Shown: positions 47,290-58,675 of the stretch, piece by piece
How positions within the stretch are numbered: position 1 is the first letter of the stretch
Layout: the number at the start of each line of letters is the position of its first letter
From: Rotaria macrura
Lineage: Eukaryota > Rotifera > Eurotatoria > Philodinida > Philodinidae
Reading direction: 5' to 3'
Length of the DNA stretch: 64,000 nt
Assembly: GCA_900239685.1 (NCBI GenBank)
Contig: OENT01000517.1
Location: forward strand, 40,149-104,148
Translations under genes and position numbers: made by a program
Notes under the pieces: model-generated
Told to the model about the DNA's origin: nothing
Databases searched by the model: none
Seen by the model: only the letters and a program-made list of their open reading frames with translations

Positions 47290-47457
47290 ACGATGAAAAC
47301 CATTTAGACCAAAGACAGAAAATAGTGAATGGAAGGCTTACAGGAAGATGAGATTGCTTGTAAAGTCAGATTAGGATTAAATGTAGCTCAAGTTACTTTA
47401 CAAACAATACGTAAGAATTACAATAAGATCTCTTTCATAGATGGTAAAGCATTTTGA
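47290..47457 (+). pseudogene. Possible fragment of a helix-turn-helix (transposase-like) coding sequence
   Basis: A short frame reads GLQEDEIACKVRLGLNVAQV then TLQTIRKNYNKI before TGA at about 47457. The spacing (EIACKV-RLGLNVAQVTLQTI) resembles the HTH at the N-terminus of Tc1/mariner-type transposases (eIA...l..s...V...i). No DDE catalytic domain was found nearby. Weak call. Confidence 0.2.
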
Positions 47458-47723
47458 TTTATTGCGTTTTATTTTACACTGGGTATTCTCTGATAAAACA
47501 TATTTTAAGATCGGAGTATGTATCAAATGAAATACCACCGATTCATGATTGACTATCTGCTGAATATATGAATCGAGAGAATATATGTTGGATCATTGAT
47601 GACGCATTGTATTACTTCTAAAATTTGTTTTAAAAAAGTTTAGTTTATAGTAATTCATCGAGAGCACTTAGGCACTTCAAAATTTAATGATTTTTGTGAA
47701 TACCACAGGCATCATTTCATATA

Positions 47724-47882
47724 GGGATGTAACAATACCAATACCACCAATACCAATACTAATACCAACACCAATACCGATACAAATACCACAAATACCA
47801 ATACCGACCAAATGCCCAATACCCCCAATTCCAATACCACCAATACCAATACCCAAATGCTGTATAGGTATTGTTACATCCC
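47724..47882. mobile_element. 159-bp TIR element with TA duplication and internal AATACC array
   Basis: The ends are perfect 16-bp inverted repeats: GGGATGTAACAATACC at 47724-47739 and its complement at 47867-47882. TA flanks both sides (47722-47723 and 47883-47884), as expected for a Tc1/mariner-type target duplication. The interior is an imperfect (AATACC)n array with AATACCACC variants. No coding sequence, so it is non-autonomous (MITE-like). Long ORFs through it on both strands are artefacts of the hexamer repeat. Confidence 0.8.
47740..47858. repeat. AATACC hexanucleotide minisatellite
   Basis: Imperfect tandem AATACC/AATACCACC/AATACCGAT units filling the space between the TIRs. The TIR itself ends in AATACC, so the array may have grown by slippage from the TIR end. 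Confidence 0.9.
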
Positions 47883-49074
47883 TAATTATCATACCTAAAA
47901 TAGAAAGATTCCATGCCATAAATAGTCTTGACTGGTACATATTGTGATATGGATGCACCTCAAAAATAGCTCCTATCAATTTGGCCGTGGCCGCGAAAGA
48001 GTAATAGTGTAAAAGATCACTACAAGATGAAAAGGATAGATGAACAATGAATTGAAATGTTTCAGTTTCAAGATATTCAATTAGCAATAGTACTCACTTA
48101 ATGTGATTGGATGGTAAAAGGTCACAAGAAAAAATGTCGAAAATATGTTTTCTTCAAAGAAAACTACAAATTACAGATTTAGCCCTCAACCAAAGTGTCG
48201 AGGTGCGTAGGTTATTATCAATTAGCTTTTTTTTAAAGAAACTTTGCCCGAGTAAAAACGGGCTGTTATGGTGTCAAAATTGATAGTTTTCGTCTTTTTG
48301 TTACTTTACCTCGTAAAAAACTCTTTTATGATGAAAACCATTCTGATAAGAGTTTTAATGAACATCTTCCGAAAACTCATTTTTACTAGATAAAAAAATA
48401 CATTCTATCAGGGATATTTTCTTTCTTTTCAAAAGAAAACTGTGCTATGAATCTTCATTTCTTAGTGAAATGATATTCTTTCTATAGAAATATTTTTCCA
48501 AAGCCTATGTACTCGCTTTAAATACAGAATTCTATCGGGAAATCTAAATGTCGAACTGAATTATAAAATTCAGTTCACTTTTATTGTTAGAGTTCAAAGT
48601 TTTTAAAATCAAGTTTGTTCCTAAAGCAAATAACAGTTTCTTGAGACTAAGCATAAATCAGAACCGTGACGGAGTTCTATTTCAGCTTGATCGAAACATA
48701 CTGTTATAAAAAGCTGAATATTAGATCGTGATATCCATGCAAACTATTTCATACTAAACTATAGATTTGTTTCAACGCTATGATATTAAATGATCGTACC
48801 GAATGATGCATCTCTATGAGCAAAGTTCAGCTAATTCTCAATAATTTGAACCGAAAACTCATTTAATATATAGTATTCATAAGAATCTACAGTTATGTAG
48901 CCAACTAAGTGCCAGTATGTATATTTCATGTGTTTTGAAAGAGACAGAGATAGAGATGTACCGATACATAAAATTTAGTTTTCCAAGTTTTTTGTAAAAT
49001 TAATTCTTAAATTTAAAAACACAGCGCTAGCAACGTTTTTGAAGTACTTAATGTTGTAGAGCTAACATTTCCCT

Positions 49075-49255
49075 ACAAATTGAGAGGTGAACGAGGCTAG
49101 TATGACTTATGCTTCAAGTTTTATTTCAGTTTTATCAAAAGCTCTAAAGCCGAGACCCAGACTGAGAGTCTCGGTCTCGGTTTTAGGGCTTTTGATAAAA
49201 CTGAAATAAAACTTGAAGCATAAGTCACACTAGCCTCGTTCACCTCTCAATTTGT
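49075..49255. repeat. 181-bp near-perfect palindrome (fold-back element)
   Basis: The left arm begins ACAAATTGAGAGGTGAACGA and the right arm ends with its complement (TCGTTCACCTCTCAATTTGT). The arms match over about 80 bp with only a handful of mismatches (for example TATGA versus TGTGA), closing in a GTCTCGG/CCGAGAC-rich centre at about 49150-49178. No coding sequence; no clear target duplication at the edges. Transcribed from either strand it would form one long hairpin. Confidence 0.88.
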
Positions 49256-51235
49256 CGAAAAATGTTTACTCTATGAGGATCTATGTTGATCAAAACTTTA
49301 CCGCATTCGTTACTTTGAGAGCAACGTCAAGAAAAGTTTGTAAAAACTCAGAAATACTCGGTACCCCCCTAGACAGAGAGAGAGAGAGAGCGGTCATGTA
49401 AAATAGCATTGTAACAAGGAATAGCATCATAAAAGCAAATCAATCCAAATTAAATATCGAAAAAATTGAGCCAATGTGCAATTTTGCCTACATCGAATCT
49501 ACATAATACCAATTGTTGGCCACGTTGAATGAACAAATGCAACACCAAGAAAATCAATTTTTCACTATGAAAGAGTTATGTACTATTTAATTCTTGTTCC
49601 TTAAAACTTGAATCATATTTCTATGTATAAATCAGTAACTCTTATAGTAACTAGTTCATTGTGTATCAGCCAAAATAAAAGTTTTATGGCGAATGATATT
49701 CCTAAATTCGAAACAGATTTCTACTCATTGTTAGTAGAATAGGTAAAACTCATTTTATTCCACTCAACTAAATTTTTTAAAGTCGACTAATATGTTTGAA
49801 TTTTTAGTAGATTCTAGAATATCGAATCATCAGTTAACTTCTAATTTTACAAACAACCTGCAAATTTTCTATGCAGCAATAAAGAAATTTGTTTCAATAA
49901 AATTCGACAATTAATACAGCTACTTTGTCCTATACGTAGCCGTGTTGGACAAAGTACTCGCTGTGAAACTGTTGCAAGACAAATAGGGAACATTCATTTT
50001 TTCTCTCTAATATACACTTACCGAGATCACTCATATTAAGAAAACAAATAGAAAAATCATGTCGTTTGGGATGCTAGCCTATTCGAGACCCAAACAATTA
50101 TATAAAAAAGTAATTATGTTTATTTTTTATGAGTCATTGATGGTTACAAGAATTGTCTGCTTCAATTTCATACGAGATTAATGATTTGTAATCAACTTAT
50201 CATCTTTATCTGTATAAAATGGAATCAAAGCGATCATTTTTTCCTTATAGAAACAGTAATTAGTCGCTGTTCTTTTGTGTTTAATTTTTGTTTTAGTTGA
50301 GGAAAAATCCCAACACGGTAACACGGTCACACAGTCATTCGATTCATTTGACTTCTCCATATTGACCTCAAGAAGTTCTAACTGACTCGTAATATGGCGA
50401 CATGGCAGTTTAACTACTGTCGCATCGAAAGAAAACCGGTGTGAATCAACAGCATTCACACCATACCCAGAATTTTGCGAGTGTGGCAGCCATCAAGGAT
50501 ATGAGTCGTATTTAGCATTGAGGGATGGATGGGTCATACGTGCGGTATTGCCCATCATGCATGCTGCAGGTCTCTGTACCATACATCTAGACGGAAAGAG
50601 GGAAGATATGAAACAAAAAGAACAGAAGCATTGGTGCTATACAATAGACGGCGATCTTCATAATAAAATACACTAATAAAACTTCCATGTGATAAATTTA
50701 TCCGATTATAAGAAAATTGTTGGCAGATTTCTATTGAAATGAGTGGAATCTAGTCGACTAGAGTATGATTATGTGCTTTATCTTTTACATAGGTTTGGAA
50801 AGTTGGTAATATACATTTATCCAGAAGGATCATTCTGACCGCCAATAACGGCATATTAAACAGCTATAAACTAGCTTATTAAGAGATTAATTTCCACTGT
50901 ATTTTGCCTAAATCTGTTGTACCGTTTTACGGACCGCTGCTTTTCGCTTCAAAACGGCCACCATTTTTCACTCTATTTACTTTACTGTGTTCTGGATGAT
51001 GGATTACGGTCACGTCTTATATATTGTTTATGGCGTCGTATATGTTGACCAGAGTTTAAACAAACAGTGTGAATGTTAAGTAACTCGCCTTTATTAAAAT
51101 GTAGCCTGCATTGAACGAACAAGAAAGTGTAACATCTACAGAAATCAAACAGACTCAGTGCTTTCTCTAAAAATCAGTGGCATAGCTATAGATTCTCAAG
51201 TCACTGGCGGATATAAGGAGAATTGGGGGGGGGGG
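49256..51235. other. Intergenic, nothing recognised
   Basis: A short GA run at about 49374-49390. No supported gene. The 93-codon ORF at 50178-50459 (minus) has no family signature. Confidence 0.45.
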
Positions 51236-51360
51236 NNNNNNNNNNNNNNNNNNNNNNNNNNNNNNNNNNNNNNNNNNNNNNNNNNNNNNNNNNNNNNNNN
51301 NNNNNNNNNNNNNNNNNNNNNNNNNNNNNNNNNNNNNNNNNNNNNNNNNNNNNNNNNNNN
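51236..51360. other. Assembly gap of 125 N
   Basis: An unsequenced run flanked by poly-G (ending at 51235) and poly-A (from 51361). The homopolymer edges suggest failed extension, so the true gap length is unknown. ORFs drawn across it are meaningless. Confidence 0.99.
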
Positions 51361-52258
51361 AAAAAAAAATCTACTATTTTACACCCTTTATTTCGATAGC
51401 TGTGCAACCCATGGCCAATATTGTTTGATAATATAAAATGATGCTTATGATTTAAAGTGATCTTGAAAACAAATCCAATATCAATCATCAATGTCAAAAT
51501 GCATAATTAATATCATTCTTTATGCTTGAAATTCTTCGTAGTTGAAAAGACACATTTACTACAACCAAATTCTTCGTGTTGCTCCCAGATTAAAAGTCAG
51601 TGCCAACTCATGATATACATTAAGCTTTTAAGCGAACAACTATTTATTCGGTTATTAATATTCAGTGGATAAGAATTCCTTTTAACTATCACCATGTAGA
51701 GCACATAATCAAAGTTATCTTTTATTTATTAAACAAAAATGAATTTTTGGTCAAAATTTTCATAAACCCAATGACAACAACAAAGAATTCAACCTCACAA
51801 ATTGCCAGGAGTCATTCCTTATAAAAGCGATGGGAGAAAGTCTGATACTATTACATATCGTTGAAGGTGTTACATATTTTTTATTCAGATGTATGATAAT
51901 TTAATCCAGGTACTATCAAGAGATACTTTCTGGACATTTTCTACCCATTATTATTTAGACGACCTTCTTATCCTTGAGATATATTCAGGCTTAATCTCGA
52001 CAGTGATAATGTGGATCAGTTTTCTAGGCAAGTCACGCAACGTTTTCAATGAAGCTTTTTCGTTTTTCTCTTTATATTTATTTCTATATCATGCAGATCA
52101 CAGACATTTACCAAAACAAATACAAACAACACAAACATCTACATCGATACTCTGAATTGAATATAGACAACGGCTATTGAATTACAGAACAATACTCAGT
52201 GAAACATGCAGTAGCATAACGCTTACATGTACTAGACGCATAAGACAACATCAAACAT

Positions 52259-53220
52259 TTACTTTTTTTGTGTGGATGTAGCGTTATTAAGTGGTCGAAG
52301 ACTAATCGAATTGTCTGTTGCACCTTGAGATGGACTGATTTGATTAAAGGGCATAAATTTGAAAAGTTTTCGCTTCAATACTTTTCTGACTTCACTCGAC
52401 ATGAATACATAAATGTAGAATGTAAATACATAATTGAAATGATAAAATAGTAGAATAACTTGGCCAACAAAATTTTCTACTGAAAGACGTACAACACTTT
52501 TTGGGACTGAACTTGTCCAATCCAGATAGATACCTTGAAAGCCAAACGGTATTCCAGATATGCTGAGAATAACCAGTTGAGGAATGAGCATCGCACGAAT
52601 TTGTCCAGCAAAACGATGTTGAGAAGTTCGAGCAACAGTCGACTGAAGATTTTTTATGGTACCTCTTGCAGAAAGAGTAATTACTGTGATGGGTGCTATA
52701 CAATAAACAAATGGCAAGAAGAAATACGTGAGAAATTTTGCATATGGACCAGGTAGAAAGATGCAGGCACCACGACGAATATCAGTGTAAAATATGATTG
52801 GTATGTAGACCAAAATCCAAAAGAGGATGTCACAGATGATAATTATTCGAACAACTCGTGGAGAACTCCAGCGATTTCGAAACGCGACTTCTCGAGAAGT
52901 AGCAGCATATTGATCGAATGCAGCCCAACAAGGAAATGATATTGCAGCTACTGTTGTTACATAACGTAAATAGGTATGTTCTTGGCAAGCAGCAANCCAT
53001 AGACAAGGATCATTTGTATGTAAATAGTTGGCAAATGAATACCTGTTACTATCGCACCTGCCAATAAGTACATTATTGTAGTATTCTGTCGAAAGGAACG
53101 TTGTCGAGTAAAAACTATAATAGTTAAAAGTGATCCAGCCATTCCAAAGATGAGGAAAGGTATAGCAATTGCATAGTTCAGAAGACGACTCAGCAGATTG
53201 AACGTTTCTGCATCCGACAT
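52259..53220 (-). CDS. Rhodopsin-like GPCR, copy B (paralogue of 41359-42348), frameshifted as assembled
   Basis: Starts MSDAETFNLLSRLLNYAIAI and reads TM1-TM2 to MILVY, where a 28-base loss next to N at 52996 shifts the frame; the rest (AACQEHTYLRYV to the stop) is in the other frame. TM3-TM7, the DQY at the end of TM3, Cys pair and TM7 are as in copy A. Differences cluster at the C-terminal side: IYLDWTSSVPKSVVRLS for VYLEWTTSVPKSAVRLS and a tail EVRKVLKRKLFKFMPFNQIS for EIRKILRQDIFKLIGIGKVS. Missing residues are the loop 1 segment (GFNISLMNTN in copy A). Because the deletion abuts an N, an intact gene broken by assembly is as likely as a real pseudogene. Confidence 0.75.
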
Positions 53221-56200
53221 ATCGTTGAAGAGTGTACGTTCGATTCAAATTCTATCTGTGAAATAAGTAACTAATTTTTTTCTTCTTTAAGTTAAAATTC
53301 TCTTTGTTTATCGATATTGCAGAAAGTTCTTGTTTGTCTTATTATTGGTGGAAGAAGTTTTTCTCGTAGTAGCAGCGAATACGAAAGGATATGAGATGAT
53401 ACTGAAACGTCAATAACTCTCTTTACTCTTTCTTATAAAGCCTTGTAGATATATTAGATGGCTTATACCAGCAGGAACGCTTTCTCTAATTAAAAATTAG
53501 CTCGTAAAGAAGTATTGTGGGTATCATACAAAATAAATGATTAACGAAGAAGAAATTTGCCTCTCTATAAAAATCTATATCGAGTAATAATGTAACTATA
53601 GTAGTTGAAACAACTTCCCTACCTCTAATTAGGATGGAATTTTAAAACTACGAAAAATAAAGAAGAGCCGAATTCGAAAGAATTCTCGTATCTACATTTT
53701 TGGCTATTATGTTACCATTCCGAACATTTTCGTGACCATGAAAGTCTATCTAAACGTTCAAGTAAAGTTAAAATTAATTATTAAAATTCGTTAATCATTC
53801 ATGAGACATTTTATAATTGATAGAGAACGAGAAGATATTAAATGAGAAGACATCTATTGAATTGCAAGATATATTTAAAGATTGAAAGCGAGAAGAGAAA
53901 CAAAAAAAGTAGAAAATCATGAGAGAATTACTAGAGCAAAAGGAATGGAATATCCATGAAGATAAGGAATACGTCACACGATTATGAAATGTTCTCCTTT
54001 AGTGTACTAATATGTATATTGATATCGCTTTAATGACAATGAATGAACGAGCTACGTCAATTTTCTAATTCATTTATTTTTTATGAATTTGTTTAATAAT
54101 TATCAAGTATCTTTAGAGTCATCAGCCCTTTTACTTAAAGAATATTGCTAAGTCCATCGTGCTGTAGAGAATACTACAGGTCGTACGAATTAAATCCTAC
54201 TACTTCGATTAATCTATATAATAGAATTTTAAAAATTTCTGAAATATCGACATTTTTCATATTTATTATTTTTTAATTTTAGTTCGTACTATTGCAATTA
54301 CTGTACTTGATGAAAGTTCAGAAATAACTGATAAAGTGCCATTTTACTATCTTATAGTATGTTCGATTTTAACAACGAATAAGGTACGAATGGAAGTTGG
54401 AGTGAAAAGTATGATCTCTGGTTTGATTCAATTTTTCTTGAATTTTAACGTATTACGAGTAAGAAGAATTCCTGGAGGGAGTTTTATTTCAAACTCTTAT
54501 AATGTAAGTGTCAGTAACGAAAAGATGTACACCAAATAACTAATTAGGAATTTTAATATTTCTGTTTTTCAAGTAAAACTGCATGCATAAAAATCAACTC
54601 ATTATTTCTACTTGAATAATCTATTCACAAAAAACGGGTACTTTAATTTTCTGTCGAGATTAAATATTTCACTGAAAAATCTGTCATTTTTTAGCGTTTG
54701 AAAAGTCTTTGGTCAAATTTGACAAGAGCCAAGTAACAAATATTCTTGACTATTATATTTTTCTTATTAATGTACCTCAACAATAGTCTGCAGTCTCTTA
54801 AACATGAATAAAAAATTAAGGACATTACACGATGAACACGGCCAATGAACTAAATATTAGAATTTTTATGCCTTAATGCAGTCATTAATTCTTTCAGTTG
54901 CGTGATGTTTATACTGTCAATTTTGAGTTTTTGGTGTGATGGTTTGACTTTGTTTCCGGATAATTCATAAATCAGTTATTTAAAGATTATAAGGACGGAA
55001 GCCATTATGCGCATAATCTTAATAATGGGTTATTAATCGCTACGAGTGTTAAAAGTTCTCGGCAAGAATTTCCATAAAATTCAATTTATTATCAGCAAAA
55101 GAAATCTAGAATTTATTGAAGAAACAAACTTTATAACTGATTTGTTTCGTTGTCTTTTCGTGGAATCGACACCAGTTATGACATTCTGCATGTGTCGTCT
55201 GACTTGCTTTTGCTTTATTCTACATTACGTCTGACAGACATATATAGCTACAGCATCTCGGCCATAAAATGTATGTCATGGTCTGACAGTATTTTGGTTG
55301 CTAAAAATGCAGCTACTTATTGCATGTTCAATGCATTTCTCGAGTATTCTTATACTTGATATAACTTATTTACAAGAATATCTGTCTGATAGATGAACGT
55401 TTGTCTTATAATCTTCTAATTTTATACAAGTATCGAGAATGTTAAAGTTTACGACAAGAAGCAATCTGTCGCCTATAGTGACGAAAGTGTACTATACCAG
55501 GTGATGTATAAAATAGATATCTGTGAAATGCTATTAGAGGATTCTTGTTTTTATTTGACAAATTACTACTCTTAGTCAATTATAGTTCTATATGAACAAA
55601 TCGAACAGTTACTAATTTATCTATAGATTAGTACAGATATGATCAGACAATTAGATCGTAAAACAAGCTAATGATGTCTATTTGACTTGACTGTATTGAA
55701 TATTGAAATATACTTCAACAGTTTATTAAAATAGTGAACCTTCATATCGAATATTTTTTGTAGACAGAAAAGCCAAAAATAATTTATAAGTGGTTTCTCG
55801 ATAAGAAAGGTTACATGGACCATTCAAAACATCTAAAACATTGCTGAAAATCGATTTTATGAGTATCCAGCGAATAATAATCCTATTCGCCAGTGAAAAT
55901 GTAGCAGAAAGTCAAATAATTACAAATTCATCAGACAATTTGTAGCTTAACGTTTTCATTATTGAAAATTACCACTGTCGTTTTTAATTTTAGACTATAC
56001 AAATACCCTGGTAGGATCGATAGGGATGCAAATAAAAAGAGAATCAGGATTAAGGCGGAACATGACAAAGAAGAGAAAAGCTTCCGAATTTCAGCTTTCA
56101 ATTATAATATATCAACGGATCTTTTTTTAAAAAGAAATGCTAATGTCCGTTCTTTCTGACTATGCGCAAGTTGCACTGATTGTACCATACTACTTGAAGT

Positions 56201-57787
56201 TACGATTTCAATGTAGCGATTAGAATTATTTCTATTGAATTTTCTCATTATATCAGCACAAGTTGCAAACAACTCTTTAATTGGAAGTATCATTTTGGTG
56301 AAAGTTTCATCCCGATTCCAATGTCAATTGGAAATAGCATAAATACAAGCGACTATTGACAACAGGATACGGCAGAAACTATTTGTTGTCTTCTATAAAT
56401 AAAAATGATCATCAGAATACTATTACGAGTTAAGATGCTCGACTTGATCAGAATTTATTCTCTTTCATATTGATGATGAACTTAAATGGCACGCATTTCT
56501 CCCTCTCTCATGAATTTAATTCGATTACAGATATTAATTTATCTTTACTTTGGACATGAACACATTTCTTGGTTGATTCTTTGTCATTGATAAGTAAACA
56601 TGCATTAAAAGATAAAGAAAGACTTTTTCCTGCAAATATTCAAGAGTTAAATAAAATTCATAACAATAACATATACTAATCCATAATTCGTTTTTAACAA
56701 CAGTGTACATTTTAGAGACAAAATAAGAATAATTTGAGAATGGATTTATGCGACATATCGCTTCGTCTTGGTTTCGTACTATCCACAGTGAGGTAACTTG
56801 GAATTAGAGAATTAAAACAGAGCCGCAAATTTTAAAAGAAGATTACTTTCTTTATGGTTTTCATTTATCTTTATTTTTATACCTATCGAAATTTCGACCT
56901 GTTCAAGCGTGACGGAATCACGTTTTGTTCACTTTGTCTCTTGGAAATTTGAAGACAATCAAAACGAAGGAGGCTAATATTAGCAGTGAATATGTAAGTT
57001 GAATCGTTCTACACTCGGCGAAACTTACATCGGATTTAATTGTTTCTTTCTCAATTTATTATAGAAATATATGCGCGTTACGGAATCATGAAAAATGGAC
57101 TAGTTCTCACATGTAAATAACTCCTTCGAGAAATGATAGAGGTGTTAGATCTATTACTTTGAATAAAGAGCTTATTTAAATTAGATTCACATGGCACTAT
57201 CCACTTGCTAAAAAATCAAATCGAGAGTGTGAAAAATCAGATAATAAAGAGGATGGTGTATAACCATTGTAACTGGCTTTTCCTAATAATTCTTAAAAGA
57301 TAGTTTTTTTTTCTCGAATAACGAATAGAACTTAGGAGATAAAAAGTACGCAATACTATACTATCGACGTCGCTCTACAAGAGGATGTTGTTTGTTTCAT
57401 TCGATTGTGAAGGTCGAGTTGGCCTACAATGGTGCACCGTTACGTAGACAGGTCGATTTTTTTTAAATGCCTTAATTGGTACTAAGAACTAAAAATTCAC
57501 TTATCACTATTACTTGCCACGATAACACAGCCAATAGTATATTTTTCATACTTTATAAGCAACAATAAAAACATACGAATTTCATAATTAAATTCTTTTG
57601 TTTTCAAGATATAATTTAGCTTCTTCAAATATACACGTAAATGTTGAGCATTCCATTTCTTTGAAAGAAAATTAACAACTATCTAAGATCATAAAACATA
57701 CATGGAGTTTACGAATACATTTTTCTTGGATAGTATTGAATGACGCTTATATTTGAAAATTTTCTTTCATTCATTTCGAATGATAAA
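53221..57787. other. Intergenic, nothing recognised with confidence
   Basis: AT-rich. Short ORFs (54336-54539, 55046-55359, 55962-56159) lack family signatures. A sequence at about 57439-57458 (CCGTTACGTAGACAGGTCG) resembles the right terminus of the TIR candidate at 57792-58671 and may be a diverged relic. Confidence 0.45.
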
Positions 57788-57791
57788 TAAA

Positions 57792-58671
57792 CGGCTTGTC
57801 CAGGCGTAACGCTGTGACATTTTGGCAATTATTTTTTGAAATATATGGAGAAAAATGATAGCTAGAAAGTTCATTCAAACGCCATTCGACGCCGCTTGAC
57901 AACTTCTATCTAAAGTATACATTTGATATTTTTTGATTGAACTCTATAGTTTACAGAAATGATTTATAGTCACGTAACACTGTGACACAGAAGGACCCTA
58001 AATTTACAACTCTCTAACTCATCTTTCAATTCCTTGCAAACAACGGTCTCCAAACAAATTAGCCCTGGAACCAAGTTTGTAGAGCATGAAACGAGCTTTC
58101 CGATGATGAAAAGAAAGCTCCCCTCACTCTCGTTATTCATATAAAAAGCGAGAGAAGAAAATGTAACGCTGGGACATTTTTCGTAACTCTGTGACACTTT
58201 TGTTGTCGATCAATTTTAGGTAACTTAACGTGCTCAGATCTATTTAATCTTTACAGCGATTGGTCTATTCTCTAAATATAACCTGTGTCTAAAAAATCAA
58301 GTAGCTACGGTGAAGTGGAACCCCGTTATAAGTACAGCAAGTTGGAAAATCTACAACAATTAAAAATTTGTCTTCGGGAGTGAAAGTTAAAAATAAATCC
58401 GCCATTTTGTAGACATTTAAATTCTGTATTGAATGGTTTTATAATCAGACGTTTTCAAAAACGTTTCTCCCAGTGAGAAATTAAAAACACGATTTCTCAA
58501 AAGTTTAAAACGTCATTTTGGTATCTGAAATACGAGTTTTTTCAAGAAAGAATATTAAATTTGTAATCAGCGCAAAAACCTGCATCCGACGATGTGTCGA
58601 GATTGGTCGATCCGGAAGAAAAAGTTTTCAAAAACTTCACCACCGAAGTAGCGCGTTACGTGGACAAGCCG
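57792..58671. mobile_element. Candidate non-autonomous DNA transposon, 880 bp, with reiterated internal motif
   Basis: The left end CGGCTTGTCCAGGCGTAACGC and the complement of the right end CGGCTTGTCCACGTAACGC match over 11 bp, then again after a 2-bp offset. TAAA occurs immediately outside both ends (57788-57791 and 58672-58675), a possible 4-bp target duplication. The motif GTAACnCTGkGACA occurs four times in the same orientation at 57806, 57974, 58163 and 58183. No transposase-like ORF. Caveat: TAAATGCCT also follows the relic at about 57458-57475, so the right boundary may be further out. Confidence 0.5.
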
Positions 58672-58675
58672 TAAA

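Larger units (their letters stand above)
42349..47721. other. Gene-poor stretch with decayed coding fragments
   Basis: No intact gene supported. Homology to the second GPCR flank ends at about 42420. Broken coding-like sequence is present at 44815-45500 and near 46240-47460 (listed separately). No RNA genes recognised. Confidence 0.45.

Noticed and set aside
47677-48087. 136-codon Gly/Ile-rich ORF (minus) and 86-codon Pro/Ile-rich ORF (plus)
   Set aside because: Both run through the AATACC hexamer array of the TIR element; the dipeptide pattern is a translation of the repeat.
51158-51497. ORFs across the N run
   Set aside because: They consist mostly of unknown residues over an assembly gap.
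52957-53248. ORF beginning MNRTYTLQRYV joined to the GPCR copy B tail
   Set aside because: The N-terminal part is an out-of-frame reading of TM1-TM2; the true start is MSDAETF at 53220, with a frameshift at 52996.
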